A stretch of DNA of 38,633 nucleotides from a virus. Where the stretch lies: IMG/VR virus record IMGVR_UViG_3300042328_000453, positions 1 through 38,633 of that record; one strand, written 5' to 3'. Within the stretch, counting starts at the first letter, position 1, and the number at the start of each line of letters is the position of its first letter. The notes beneath the pieces were generated by a model. The model saw nothing but the letters and a program-made list of their open reading frames with translations, did no database searches and was not told the DNA's origin. This document shows positions 8,437 through 17,042 of the stretch, one piece after another. The position numbers and the translations under genes are program-made.

Positions 8437-8857
8437 AAATTGCAGTAGAAGGTACTTCTGACCAATTCAGAAGTTCTTCATTCCAATAATACGGCTTGCC
8501 ATCTTCTGGAATCGGTACAGGAGCTGCCCAATCTAATGTATCAGGCTTGCCAATCCAAGAAGGGTATGGCTTTCTTGCAAGATGCTCTGTTTCTCTTGCG
8601 GCTTCATATTCTTCTTTTGAAATTTCTCCAAGAAATCCAGATGCTAGAATATCCGCATCATCTTCGCACATCCCATAAAAAATAGGTGCAGTTTCGTAGC
8701 TACCATCTGGGCTTATTGAAATATTTGTTAAATCCTCAGTAATGCCAAAGATTCCACAAAGACCTTTTAAGCTTGGAAAACTTGGGCCATTAGTCATGGG
8801 AGCTTTGGTACAAGGGATTTTTGTTGCGGAATCAACGTAAGTTATCTTTACATACAT
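8435..8857 (-). CDS. Tail-fibre assembly-like accessory protein
   Basis: 140 aa. It lies directly downstream of the FN3/DUF1566 adhesin gene. The C-terminus, with PIPEDGKPYYWNEELLNW, resembles the Pro-rich plus Trp-rich endings of tail-fibre assembly or chaperone-like phage proteins (W[ND]EExLxW pattern). The N-terminal 75 residues are beta-like with no TM segment. Position and ending suggest a chaperone or partner of the upstream adhesin. I am not sure of the family. Confidence 0.5.
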   Translation of the reverse strand: MYVKITYVDSATKIPCTKAPMTNGPSFPSLKGLCGIFGITEDLTNISISPDGSYETAPIFYGMCEDDADILASGFLGEISKEEYEAARETEHLARKPYPSWIGKPDTLDWAAPVPIPEDGKPYYWNEELLNWSEVPSTAI

Positions 8858-8876
8858 ATTTTTTATTTATCCTTTA

Positions 8877-10085
8877 TTAAGTTGTTCTTCTGACCATACG
8901 TGCTTTGTAGCTATTCCAAAATCTACCAGAACCGTATTGATTTAAAATATACATGTCTGTATTATTTCCAGTTTGTGTTGAAGTCCAGGTTGGACCTAAA
9001 AGACCCTCTCCAGAGGGCCAGGGGGAGACAACCTCCAGCAAATCTTTATCAGCTTTACATGGCAAGTACCAATCCGAATATCCGTTCAAATTTGAATTTT
9101 CACAAAATTGCGCGGCAGAAGAATTTTGATTATTAGCTAAATAGCTACTATTAGACGGCCCCGCTGTAAGTGAAAGGGTCCCCCAGTCTGGTCTGTAGGT
9201 GCCGTTGTCAACCATTATCGCTGCTGCAGTAGAATTCATACCACCTGAAAGTGGTGAAGCAATAATCTTATAAGTAGTTCCTGCATCAACAACCGTTCCC
9301 GCATAATAGCCGCCCTGATAGCTGCTGCCAATTGTAACCGGAGTTAAGAAATTATTACTATAAGTTGCGTTGCTTTCTCCAATAGCATTAACAGCTGTCA
9401 CAGTAGCTTGATAATAAGTATTACCAGTAAATGCTGAAGTTGCATAACCGGGATAATTAAGATTATTTGTAGCAAACAGCATATTTGTATAAGCATCATT
9501 AAGGTTGGTATTTATTCCTAATGCTGGTAATCGAAGTCTATATCCTGTAAGGGGACTTCCGCCATTATTTGGAGATGGGCCAAAACTAATTTTCATTGCA
9601 AGCATATTTCCCCAAACAGGATGATTGTAATTTTCTACTGGACCAAGCGTAACATAACTAGGAGGAGAAGGTACGGTTATACCTACTTGATTACTAAGGT
9701 TTGAAAAAGGACCATCTCCTGAATCATTAACAGCTACTACAGTAAACTGATACAAAGTACCATCAGATAGGCCTGTTATAGAAGCGGGACTACTTGCGAC
9801 TGTAGTTTTAAATGAACCATTTGCATATATCTTATATCCCGTAATTGGACTACCACCATCACTTGAAGGAGCACTAAAAGATACAGAGGCATTACCACCT
9901 GATGTATAACTAGCGGTCCCAATAGTAGGAGCGCCAGCCTTTGCCAGAGCTTTTGCCCAAAGACTGCTTTGTTTTTGTTGTAATTGCTTATCTAGACTCC
10001 AAACACCGTCTGCTCTTCCTGTAAAGTCAGTACCACTAGATGATGTTGAAACAGCAATCATATTGCCTTTCCATCTGTTAGCCAT
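8877..10085 (-). CDS. Tail adhesin with fibronectin type III domains and DUF1566-like C-terminus
   Basis: 402 aa. Residues about 50-135 and 140-245 each look like a fibronectin type III domain (GYKIYANGSFKTTV with SLSDGTLYQFTVVAVNDSG-like strands; GYRLRLPALG in the second). The C-terminal 150 residues match the DUF1566/Lcl type, with NLNGYSDWYLPCKADKDLL and a final TWTSTQTG and RMVRR pattern. FN3 plus DUF1566 combinations occur in phage tail and bacterial surface adhesins. It probably sits at the distal tail and contacts the host. It is the last large gene of the fibre cluster, and the downstream 140-aa protein may help assemble it. Confidence 0.8.
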   Translation of the reverse strand: MANRWKGNMIAVSTSSSGTDFTGRADGVWSLDKQLQQKQSSLWAKALAKAGAPTIGTASYTSGGNASVSFSAPSSDGGSPITGYKIYANGSFKTTVASSPASITGLSDGTLYQFTVVAVNDSGDGPFSNLSNQVGITVPSPPSYVTLGPVENYNHPVWGNMLAMKISFGPSPNNGGSPLTGYRLRLPALGINTNLNDAYTNMLFATNNLNYPGYATSAFTGNTYYQATVTAVNAIGESNATYSNNFLTPVTIGSSYQGGYYAGTVVDAGTTYKIIASPLSGGMNSTAAAIMVDNGTYRPDWGTLSLTAGPSNSSYLANNQNSSAAQFCENSNLNGYSDWYLPCKADKDLLEVVSPWPSGEGLLGPTWTSTQTGNNTDMYILNQYGSGRFWNSYKARMVRRTT

Positions 10086-10096
10086 AAAGCCTCCTC

Positions 10097-10492
10097 TTAC
10101 GACAGTTCTTCATAACTAGCAATAAATGTAAATTTACTAGCAGCAGCTGACGTGACAGTAATTGACATACCCTCTTCAACATAAAGCGCAGTTGATTTAT
10201 CTGTAACATTAAGAGTAGCTCCTGCAGGTACTGATATTACAGATACTAATGGATACGCAGTACCACCGCTTGGAGCATTACCTTGTGAAGCGGATCCACT
10301 ATTGTATAGTGCAACTGTAGCACCGTAAGAATTTGTTCCATCAATATTAGCTGCCATAATTGTATTTATCTTCAAAACCTTTCCACTACTAGCTGGATTA
10401 GCTATCAATACAACTGCTGTATTTACACTGGGTGTTAAGTATGCTGTTTTAGCATATATATTTGCAACATTAACTATATTAGGTGCTGCCAT
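10097..10492 (-). CDS. Beta-rich structural protein, 131 aa
   Basis: 131 aa, Ala/Thr/Val/Ser rich with alternating hydrophobic residues, suggesting a small beta-sandwich (NIVNVANIYAKTAYLTPS, later STALYVEEGMSITVTS). No Cys and no TM segment. It starts one base before the end of its upstream neighbour in the tail-fibre cluster. Similar short beta proteins are common beside tail fibres in aquatic phages. Likely a virion decoration or tail accessory protein; function unknown. Confidence 0.6.
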   Translation of the reverse strand: MAAPNIVNVANIYAKTAYLTPSVNTAVVLIANPASSGKVLKINTIMAANIDGTNSYGATVALYNSGSASQGNAPSGGTAYPLVSVISVPAGATLNVTDKSTALYVEEGMSITVTSAAASKFTFIASYEELS

Positions 10493-11209
10493 TTATCCTC
10501 CAAATATCATTGCCATGGCAATAGATTTTCCTGTTGTTACACCACTAACCCCATCAGAGCCTTTTATTAAACTCCACGTATAATCAGAAGCTGTTGTTGA
10601 TTTAGTAGCTGTTGTTTTATTAACTGCAATACCAATATATGTCATTCCGGTAGGGGAATCCGACATACCTGTGCCTGTATCACTTGTTGCATATTTTATC
10701 CACGTATAAAATGGAGCGCTTCTAAGTAAACTCCACTCATAATCCGTAGCAACATCTGATTCAGTTGCTACGGCTTTATTAGATGCTATCCCTATATAAA
10801 GCTTATCTGTTGGCAAATTTGATAAATTTGTACCTATTGCATCATCGGCATATTTTATCCAAGTATACGAAGGATTTCCTTTGAATAAAATCCATTCATA
10901 ATCTGCAGCCACAGTAGATTCCGTTGCAGAACTTTTATTGGTAGCAATACCAATATAAGATTTACCTACAGGTGAATTTGACAACCCTGTGCCTGTTTCG
11001 TCATCAGCGTACTTAATCCAATTATACAAAGACAATCCGTCTGATACAATAAGTGTCCAGTCAGTAGTATTTGTAGGTAACGCGGAAGTTGCCACTTTAG
11101 CTAAATAAGACATATTATTGTATCTTACTAAATCTAAAGGCTTATAGTTTCCGGCAACCCAATCTCCTTTTGGTACAATAGTTATTCTGCCCAAATTACT
11201 TATTGTCAT
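10493..11209 (-). CDS. Repeat-containing tail-fibre protein
   Basis: 238 aa. It begins with a short domain of carbohydrate-binding (CBM5/12-like) flavour: YNNMSYLAKV and TTDWTLI. It then carries three repeats of about 47 residues beginning WIKYADD or WIKYATS, with a GTGLSNSP-like centre, YIGIA and a DYEW or DYTW ending. A related fourth unit overlaps the start (YNWIKYADDETGTG). Such repeats usually build an elongated fibre shaft or receptor-binding stalk. Its start overlaps the stop of the Mtd-N-like protein by one base, so the two are probably coexpressed and may form one fibre. Confidence 0.7.
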   Translation of the reverse strand: MTISNLGRITIVPKGDWVAGNYKPLDLVRYNNMSYLAKVATSALPTNTTDWTLIVSDGLSLYNWIKYADDETGTGLSNSPVGKSYIGIATNKSSATESTVAADYEWILFKGNPSYTWIKYADDAIGTNLSNLPTDKLYIGIASNKAVATESDVATDYEWSLLRSAPFYTWIKYATSDTGTGMSDSPTGMTYIGIAVNKTTATKSTTASDYTWSLIKGSDGVSGVTTGKSIAMAMIFGG

Positions 11210-11664
11210 TATACATACTCCACAATAAATTCGCCATCCACCATTGACAATGTAAAGGAGGAGGAATGATTAATAATAAGCTCTCCATTTACCAATGTAA
11301 AGGTAGCAAATGCTGCAGGATTAGCAGAGCTCCCCCCTACACCAATAACTGTTAGTGTACCATCAGCTTCTGCTGCAATGGTTGTGCCATCAACTTTAAC
11401 ACCGCCTAGGGTTGTATCAGTTGCAACAGGAAGAGTAATTACAATATTACCCTCCCCTAATAAAGACTGAGAGTTTAATGTTTTTAAGGTTTGTCCAGAT
11501 ACTAATTCTTTTTGTAACGGAAATCCGCCAGGTGTTGTGCCATCATGTACAACTACTGTATGTTTGGTGGTATCTATTGTTAATTCTCTTAACAATCCTG
11601 TAAAAGCTTCGTGTTCAGTAGTAGTACCACCTCTGTACTGAACGGCAATAGTAGGTGTTGTCAT
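11209..11664 (-). CDS. Tail-fibre protein with Mtd N-terminal-like domain
   Basis: 151 aa. Residues 1-55 match the N-terminal domain found in Bordetella phage Mtd and phage hyaluronidase-type fibres: QYRGGTTTEHEAFTG, LTIDTTKHTVVVHDG and GGFPL. The middle, with SQSLLGEGNIVI and TTLGGVKVDGTT, is the common fibre-shaft pattern of many tail fibres. The C-terminus is a short beta segment. It probably links a fibre to the tail or forms its shaft. No reverse transcriptase or template repeat is visible, so nothing points to diversity generation despite the Mtd-like start. Confidence 0.75.
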   Translation of the reverse strand: MTTPTIAVQYRGGTTTEHEAFTGLLRELTIDTTKHTVVVHDGTTPGGFPLQKELVSGQTLKTLNSQSLLGEGNIVITLPVATDTTLGGVKVDGTTIAAEADGTLTVIGVGGSSANPAAFATFTLVNGELIINHSSSFTLSMVDGEFIVEYV

Positions 11665-12521
11665 ACCAATCCGCCATAAATTCTTGTTTCAGTGGCACTA
11701 TTACTAACGCTACCGTAGTCTTGTGAGAACGTAGTATCTATAGCTATTGTACCATAATTCAATATACCGCCCTTCTTTTCTAAGGTATATGTAACGATAC
11801 TGCTCGAAATACTGCTGTCTGTATAGCGTGGATATTGACCACGAGAATGTTTTAAATAGTCTAACGTATTTACATATACATACTCATCACCTTGCACAAT
11901 ATCTTTATTAATCTTTTCGACAAGTGTGGCAGGTGTTGAAAGTATAGCATTAATTCTAAATGTTAAAGAATGTGATTTTGAAGATACTTCTTTAAATACT
12001 TTATTTAATTTAGGTATTATAATAGAATTAGTTTTTGAGCGATCCGTCAATAAGAATGGATTCTCTTTATACATATATGTAATATTAATTTGCTGACCGT
12101 TATATTGTGTACCAGCATTAATATAAGATGCAGAATAAACACCCGGCAATAATGGTTGAATAGGGTTACTTAATAATAGCCAACTCCACGTAGCACCGTC
12201 ACGAGGCTTTCTCTTAGGCTTTATTTTACCATCAGAAACTGTTAGTGTTTCTGATGTAAACTTAAGTGTAGTTGCACTACTACCAGATGATCCAGCTATC
12301 GCTATCCATTCATCATTTAAACCTGGAACTGCACTCGTATCAAAATTGTTAATATAGGTAGTATTCTCATATTGTACAATGTTCTTTGCTTTATAAAAAC
12401 CTTCTTGCCAAAATATAGAAGAACCTACACTAACTTTTGAAAAATCTAAATATAATAGATTAGAGTCCATCTCATCATTTGTAAGAGGACTGCCTTTCCC
12501 TACTCTAGTGATGAGTGGCAT
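11661..12521 (-). CDS. Tail-fibre or baseplate-type protein
   Basis: 286 aa from the ATG preceded by AGGTGATGAT. A 10-codon upstream extension would overlap the previous gene. It begins MPLITRVGKGSPLTNDEMD, a start shared by many phage tail-fibre or appendage proteins (RxGKGSPLTxxEvDxNF). Residues 30-75 look like a carbohydrate-binding-like YKAKNIVQYENTTYI strand pair. The rest is beta-rich with no TM segment. It lies between two paralogous small tail proteins and the Mtd-N-like protein. Exact role unknown. Confidence 0.65.
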   Translation of the reverse strand: MPLITRVGKGSPLTNDEMDSNLLYLDFSKVSVGSSIFWQEGFYKAKNIVQYENTTYINNFDTSAVPGLNDEWIAIAGSSGSSATTLKFTSETLTVSDGKIKPKRKPRDGATWSWLLLSNPIQPLLPGVYSASYINAGTQYNGQQINITYMYKENPFLLTDRSKTNSIIIPKLNKVFKEVSSKSHSLTFRINAILSTPATLVEKINKDIVQGDEYVYVNTLDYLKHSRGQYPRYTDSSISSSIVTYTLEKKGGILNYGTIAIDTTFSQDYGSVSNSATETRIYGGLV

Positions 12522-12529
12522 ATCATCAC

Positions 12530-12988
12530 CTATGTTTGTTGAATTTTCCACGTAATAGTAAGAGTATCGTCTGGAGCTTTTGTAATCATTCCAAATACTG
12601 TTCTTGCTATCATAGTATTACCTGTTAAGGATGTAAATAAACCTGCTTCTTGAATAGCTAGTGTTGTTTCACTAATGCCAAATTCTGCTACAAATTGTAT
12701 TGTATCATTAGCAATACTTGTAGTAACAGCTACGGGAGTCTCAGATTCTAATCTGTCACCGAATGCAGTTAACAAATTATTTTGTGTCAGAGCAACAGCT
12801 GTATTGCTACCACCAATGCCAATGTGATATGTGAATACATCACTTGCAGCGGCAAACAATCTAGATGTTAAAAACACTTTTCCGTTATTTACAATACTAT
12901 TATAAACTCTTTCTTCTTTAATCGCACCATCAGCTTTCTTAAGAACTAAAGCAACAGTGCCTTCTGATTTCATTTTATCTTGTAACAT
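12530..12988 (-). CDS. Small tail-associated protein, paralogue of the next gene upstream
   Basis: 152 aa, clearly related to the gene at 12997-13452. Both begin ML..., then EGTVALVL or LGTVSFEL, an N[ST]IVNNG or NLIVNTG turn, a middle LFTSLTGNTMIARTVF or LYNAETAGIMIARTVF, and an end in LTITWKIQ or LAIVWKI. The pattern resembles the small beta proteins often placed near tail fibres. Tandem duplication is the simplest explanation. Function unknown, probably structural. Confidence 0.65.
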   Translation of the reverse strand: MLQDKMKSEGTVALVLKKADGAIKEERVYNSIVNNGKVFLTSRLFAAASDVFTYHIGIGGSNTAVALTQNNLLTAFGDRLESETPVAVTTSIANDTIQFVAEFGISETTLAIQEAGLFTSLTGNTMIARTVFGMITKAPDDTLTITWKIQQT

Positions 12989-12996
12989 ATTTATCC

Positions 12997-13452
12997 TTAG
13001 TAAATTGTTATCTTCCAGACAATCGCTAATACATCTAGCGGCCCTTTATTGATAATAGGAAACACTGTTCTAGCGATCATTATGCCCGCTGTTTCAGCGT
13101 TATATAATGCTGCTTCAGTAATACCACCAGTAGCGACACCAGAAGCAAAAGCACATGTATATTGTACAGAATCGTTTAATACATTAGTAGTCACTTGGCT
13201 AGAATCTGTCAAAGCGGTTCTAGGCCCTAATGGAATTTCTAAACCAGTATTAAGCAATGATGCAGCTGTTGTGCCAGTCCCTAAAGCCATATAGCTAACA
13301 GGTGTGATTATATTATTTAAAATGCGTCCAGTAATATAGCTGAGGCCTGTGTTAACAATTAAGTTATTAGAACCAGAGTCTTTCACATTACCGAATTCAT
13401 CTGTAAGCTCAAAGGACACTGTCCCTAAAGCCTTAATTTCTTCAGTTAACAT
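12997..13452 (-). CDS. Small tail-associated protein (first of a tandem paralogous pair)
   Basis: 151 aa, the partner of the 152-aa protein just downstream, with which it shares its start, the N-x-IVN-x-G turn, the AGIMIARTVF block and the WKI end. It has YMALGTGTTAAS in place of the paralogue's YHIGIGGSNTAVA, a pattern known in phage tail proteins of unknown function. The gene follows the 300-aa protein by 2 nt. Probably a tail or fibre subunit. Confidence 0.65.
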   Translation of the reverse strand: MLTEEIKALGTVSFELTDEFGNVKDSGSNNLIVNTGLSYITGRILNNIITPVSYMALGTGTTAASLLNTGLEIPLGPRTALTDSSQVTTNVLNDSVQYTCAFASGVATGGITEAALYNAETAGIMIARTVFPIINKGPLDVLAIVWKITIY

Positions 13453-13454
13453 TT

Positions 13455-14357
13455 TTATCCTTGAATTGAATAGCCTTCCGCTACGTATCCAAAATCAACG
13501 TAGTCTTCGGCAAAGTAATTTTGTAGGAATATTTGCAATGTATCCCTAATTTGTTTAGTTTCAGTTAGCTTATTAGTATTAGCTGCATCGCCACCCGCTG
13601 CAATGACATTATCAATTACATGTAATGATTCATTGACATTTTTATAAATAGTCTTTAAAAACAGATCAATGCCGTTTTTAGTTTCGTTATAACGTGTTGT
13701 CGGGTACATTGAGACAGCATCAGCAGTTCTCTTGCCATCATGGCCACCACGAGAGTTGCCTGCATAATAGTCAACAAATTCAATAGTACGGACTTCATCA
13801 TTAAAGAACTTTGTCAATGCTTTAATCAATTCTTCAGTAACTAGTTCTGAGACTACTACAACATCTTCTTTATTAGCAATAGGATTTAAAGATATTTCTT
13901 CACGTTTGAAAAACTCATCAAGTGTTTTAGAAGTAAGTTGTAAAGATATTTCTTCAGGTATTTGAAATTCTTCAAACAATTCTCGATTGTATTGTAATAT
14001 CTTTACTAATGATTCAGTTGATGACAGCTTTTCTGGAAAATATTGAAAGGCTCCAATTAGCATAGCAGCATTTTCAGCTAAATTAGATTTATTACCAATA
14101 ATATCTTTATTAGCTAAATTAGCTGTATTTTCATTTATAACTTCTATAGCAGTTATTTCATTAGCGGACACACTAGATACTAATTCTGGAGTAATAACTG
14201 TAGAAAGTAATTCTAAAGTAGCATATAGAGCCTCTAAATCTATTGATGATGTATCTGTAACAATATCTGTCACTACATCATTAGCAGTTATTTCATTTAT
14301 TATAGCATCAGTAACTATTTCACTGAATACTAAATCAGTATCTAGTTGTTCACTCAT
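13455..14357 (-). CDS. Structural protein of the tail-fibre cluster, 300 aa
   Basis: 300 aa. The first 100 residues are rich in Glu, Thr, Val, Ile and Asn with a repetitive feel (EIVTDAIINEITAND), and the centre is helical. The C-terminal third has EFVDYYAGNSRGGHDGKRT and ends AEDYVDFGYVAEGY. That ending type, Y-V-DxGYV, is frequent in structural proteins of aquatic phages. It overlaps the upstream gene by 4 nt (ATGA). No catalytic motif is visible. Likely virion component, role unknown. Confidence 0.65.
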   Translation of the reverse strand: MSEQLDTDLVFSEIVTDAIINEITANDVVTDIVTDTSSIDLEALYATLELLSTVITPELVSSVSANEITAIEVINENTANLANKDIIGNKSNLAENAAMLIGAFQYFPEKLSSTESLVKILQYNRELFEEFQIPEEISLQLTSKTLDEFFKREEISLNPIANKEDVVVVSELVTEELIKALTKFFNDEVRTIEFVDYYAGNSRGGHDGKRTADAVSMYPTTRYNETKNGIDLFLKTIYKNVNESLHVIDNVIAAGGDAANTNKLTETKQIRDTLQIFLQNYFAEDYVDFGYVAEGYSIQG

Positions 14358-14935
14358 GGCACTAGATCTGTTGGACTGAATTGAATTTCAACTAAACCAC
14401 GAACAGGTTTCCATGTACGAGGAAATGTAGCACTGTTCTCAGTAACTCTTAACTCAAAGAATCCATAAGACGACTTAGCAACTGTCGGCTGTGTAACCCA
14501 TGTAGAACCTAATGTACTAGGGAATCTAATGTATATTTTATTTAATTGAGTAGTAACCCACGTAGCATCTAAATCAGGCGTTAATGCGCTAACACGAATT
14601 AAGCCATCATATAATCGATAATATACACCATTGTATAACACCACATCTTCTCTGTTATAAGCTTGTGCTGCATCCCATGTACCACGGTTAGTAGGTACTC
14701 TAGTAGCGATTGTTGTTTGTACACCACTAGTTAATGCTGCTGTAGGCAAACCTTTATTATTAGCATTATCTGCTTCAATTACTACAGCTTCATATGTATA
14801 ACCAGCAGTAGCATCATCTAAAAATTTAAGTGTAATAGGAAATTCTAATTGCTCACCCTTGATAAATGACCATAATACACTACCTGTATCTGTAACTAAA
14901 TCAGTTGTTGGTGCATTAATTTTGCTTCTAGCCAT
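14354..14935 (-). CDS. Tail-region structural protein, 193 aa
   Basis: 193 aa, beta-rich. It opens with LWSFIKGEQLEFPITLKFLD, has a carbohydrate-binding-like NREDVVLYNGVYYRLYDG turn near residue 100 (the Y-x-x-x-D/E-V-V-x-Y pattern of small sugar-binding modules), and ends FELRVTENSATFPRTWKPVRG then EIQFSP. Proteins like this are common in T7-like aquatic phages near the tail. It overlaps its neighbours by 4-8 nt. Function unassigned. Confidence 0.65.
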   Translation of the reverse strand: MARSKINAPTTDLVTDTGSVLWSFIKGEQLEFPITLKFLDDATAGYTYEAVVIEADNANNKGLPTAALTSGVQTTIATRVPTNRGTWDAAQAYNREDVVLYNGVYYRLYDGLIRVSALTPDLDATWVTTQLNKIYIRFPSTLGSTWVTQPTVAKSSYGFFELRVTENSATFPRTWKPVRGLVEIQFSPTDLVP

Positions 14936-15296
14936 TGCCCCTCCAATCTGTCTTATCAGCTTTTCTTTCTAGTTTATCGAGTATTTGATCTAATTTCTTT
15001 CCTAGGCTTTCACCTAGGGTTTTAAGATCTTCTTTACGAGCATATTGCGTAGCCATTTGAGTTTCTAAATCTTCTAACTTATCTAACTTTTTAGAGATAT
15101 CTTGTAGCTGTTGATTAAGTTCGACTTTCTTCACATAATCGTTAGCAATAAGGATTTTAACATCACTAATAGCCTTTGCAACAGAATCGTTATCTGCCTC
15201 TAACTTATTAAACTTAGACATAAGTAGTCCCAATGCGGCTGTGGCAATCGTGCCTCCAGCACTCAATACGACATTTACCCAATCTTGTGCTTCCAT
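14928..15296 (-). CDS. Membrane-anchored coiled-coil protein (holin or spanin candidate)
   Basis: 122 aa from the ATG preceded by TTAAGGATAATAAA; an upstream ATG in frame would run back into TerL and has no better ribosome binding site. Residues 5-25 are a TM-like segment (DWVNVVLSAGGTIATAALGL). After that comes a charged coiled coil to the end (NKLEADNDSVAKAISDVK, later KLDKLEDLE). One N-terminal membrane anchor followed by a long coiled coil fits an inner-membrane spanin-like protein or a regulator of holin. It directly follows TerL, a frequent place for lysis genes. No outer-membrane partner was found. Confidence 0.6.
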   Translation of the reverse strand: MEAQDWVNVVLSAGGTIATAALGLLMSKFNKLEADNDSVAKAISDVKILIANDYVKKVELNQQLQDISKKLDKLEDLETQMATQYARKEDLKTLGESLGKKLDQILDKLERKADKTDWRGNG

Positions 15297-15306
15297 TTTA
15301 TTATCC

Positions 15307-16632
15307 TTAAAAGTTGAAACCACGAGAAACCCGTTTCCCGCCCGTTTGTATTGGATAGAGGTATTCTGTGGCATATCTAATACCATCAGAAAAATGCTCT
15401 ATATTTTCGGACTTATCAATAGTCGCGATATCTAAGTTGCGGTCTGTCCATTTTGTTCTTTCAAGAGATAAAATAGTACCGGAACATCTAGGATGTACAT
15501 ACAGGTCTATTTTACCTGAAGCTGTTAATAGTTTACGATTTACAGCGGCTACACTATCAATAATAGGTGGTGCAGCTTTATGTGCTCTACATATAATGCC
15601 ATAGGTCTCTAATATACTAAAGTCAGTACGACCTACTGGAGCTGAAGTCTTTCTAGCACGACCAGAGGGATCTGGATATGCATATATCTTATGGCCTTTA
15701 TATTTTTCTTTAATAGCAATAGCCAGTGATTCTGTATCAGGATGCCCTTGGAACTCATCAATAAATTGCATTTGATGCCCTCTAAGTGTGAAGACACTAG
15801 AACACTGACGCATGACGTTAAAGTCAATACATATATGAACATCTTCACCTTCCATAAGGTCTTCTAATGTAGCATCAACATGTTTCTTACGATCAAAACA
15901 GTAGAATACACTGTTGCCTGATTCAGCAAATTGTGCTAAGTATTCTGATGCCCATGTTACTGGGTCAATCTTATCTTTAATCTTTTCTATTTCTTGTTGA
16001 TCTAAGAATGGTGATTGTAAATAATCATATTGATAAAATCCCCAATCAGGATCTGTTTCATGATATGTAGATAACGTATGAAAGAAATTATATCCTTTGG
16101 GTGTACTAATAACTAATGAACGCCCAGGACTTCTAGCACCATAACTTAATGCTCTTTTATTAGACCATCTAGTGGCAATAGTAGGCTGTATTACAGACAT
16201 CCATGCGTCTTCAGCACCAAGACCTTTGGTACATGATGAAATCTCATCCCATACGACAAAATAAGAACCTTTGCCACGCATACGTTCTACTGATTCATAT
16301 GATAATAATCTTAATTCAACATTATTAGCGAACCAAAATCGTCCTAAGTCACGGGACATTTTGATAGCATAGTCTTCTATTCCCAAGTCGTATGCTATTA
16401 AAGGAAAATAAATATCCTTTACTTGATCATAAGTAGGAGCAATGATGTACACTGTCTTATTAGGCACCTTAGCTGCTAGCTCGAGTAATTCAAATACAGC
16501 TGTAACTGCACATACAGCAGCCATATATGATTTACCCCAACCCCTAGCGCAACACACTACAGCATATCTTAATTTCTGCTCTACAAATAAATGTTTATAT
16601 ATTTCAGATTGTGCGGGATGAAGGTTAATCAT
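15307..16632 (-). CDS. terL: Terminase large subunit (ATPase and nuclease)
   Basis: 441 aa. The packaging motor pumps DNA into the procapsid through the portal and cuts concatemers. The ATPase domain shows Walker A ARGWGKS at residues 29-35 and a Walker B-type YFVVWDEIS near 125-135, followed by an ST-rich coupling region. The nuclease half shows CIDFNV near residue 270, with the first acidic residue, and AYPDPSGRARKT near 320. The C-terminus has the GIRYATEYLYP pattern. TerS is encoded upstream, separated by three tiny membrane ORFs. The start ATG is 5 nt from the end of the 58-aa ORF. Confidence 0.95.
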   Translation of the reverse strand: MINLHPAQSEIYKHLFVEQKLRYAVVCCARGWGKSYMAAVCAVTAVFELLELAAKVPNKTVYIIAPTYDQVKDIYFPLIAYDLGIEDYAIKMSRDLGRFWFANNVELRLLSYESVERMRGKGSYFVVWDEISSCTKGLGAEDAWMSVIQPTIATRWSNKRALSYGARSPGRSLVISTPKGYNFFHTLSTYHETDPDWGFYQYDYLQSPFLDQQEIEKIKDKIDPVTWASEYLAQFAESGNSVFYCFDRKKHVDATLEDLMEGEDVHICIDFNVMRQCSSVFTLRGHQMQFIDEFQGHPDTESLAIAIKEKYKGHKIYAYPDPSGRARKTSAPVGRTDFSILETYGIICRAHKAAPPIIDSVAAVNRKLLTASGKIDLYVHPRCSGTILSLERTKWTDRNLDIATIDKSENIEHFSDGIRYATEYLYPIQTGGKRVSRGFNF

Positions 16633-16801
16633 ATAGTACTAAGTCAATGAGATCATTTAAAACGCATATACCTAAATACACCAATACAACAATAACCCAT
16701 GTTGATGTCTCTAAAAAGGCATATGATGCAAACATAATTAAATTAGTAAACATTATAATGTAATCCAAATTAATGATAATATCGCTATTGCTGCTTGACA
16801 T
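16625..16801 (-). CDS. 58-aa two-TM protein (holin candidate)
   Basis: 58 aa. Two hydrophobic stretches are visible, about residues 12-28 (YIIMFTNLIMFASYAF) and 33-52 (TWVIVVLVYLGICVLND), separated by a short polar turn, with an acidic C-terminus. The start follows AAGGCCCTATT, and the gene overlaps TerL by 8 nt and the 51-aa ORF by 49 nt. Two TM segments in under 60 residues fits a class II holin or antiholin. Too short for most automatic gene calls. Confidence 0.55.
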   Translation of the reverse strand: MSSSNSDIIINLDYIIMFTNLIMFASYAFLETSTWVIVVLVYLGICVLNDLIDLVLYD

Positions 16802-16908
16802 AATAGGGCCTTAATTGCTAGTTGTTCGTTTTTAGGTATAAGAATAATTATTAGTATTGTAAATACTACTTGCATAGCCACAAATAATAACTGGTGATAT
16901 TCATTCAT
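16753..16908 (-). CDS. 51-aa two-TM protein (holin or antiholin candidate)
   Basis: 51 aa. The start follows TAGGACTCTATT, a good ribosome binding site. Hydrophobic stretches lie at about residues 6-24 (LLFVAMQVVFTILIIILIP) and 31-51 (ALLCQAAIAILSLIWITL), with KNEQ as the turn. It overlaps the downstream 58-aa ORF by 49 nt in another frame and the upstream 41-aa ORF by 8 nt. The small stacked membrane ORFs between TerS and TerL are best read as a holin-type module, an inference from topology. Confidence 0.55.
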   Translation of the reverse strand: MNEYHQLLFVAMQVVFTILIIILIPKNEQLAIKALLCQAAIAILSLIWITL

Positions 16909-17026
16909 AATAGAGTCCTATTAAGTACATTAAAATATTACATAATGATATAAAGAGTAATACATCAATAATTATTTGGGGAACTTTCTTTTTGACTATA
17001 GCTACAATCATTGTCAATGCTAACAT
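16901..17026 (-). CDS. 41-aa hydrophobic peptide
   Basis: 41 aa. A short hydrophobic start (MLALTMIVAIV), a basic turn (KKK) and one long TM-like segment (IIIDVLLFISLCNILMYLIG). No clear ribosome binding site precedes the ATG; it starts 17 nt after the TerS stop and ends by overlapping the next ORF. Probably translated by coupling if real. The weakest of the three small membrane ORFs. Confidence 0.4.
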   Translation of the reverse strand: MLALTMIVAIVKKKVPQIIIDVLLFISLCNILMYLIGLYYE

Positions 17027-17042
17027 GAAATAAGCACATATA

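Noticed and set aside
11209-11664. Diversity-generating retroelement suggested by the Mtd-like start
   Set aside because: No reverse transcriptase, template repeat or adenine-mutated variable repeat is seen in the window.
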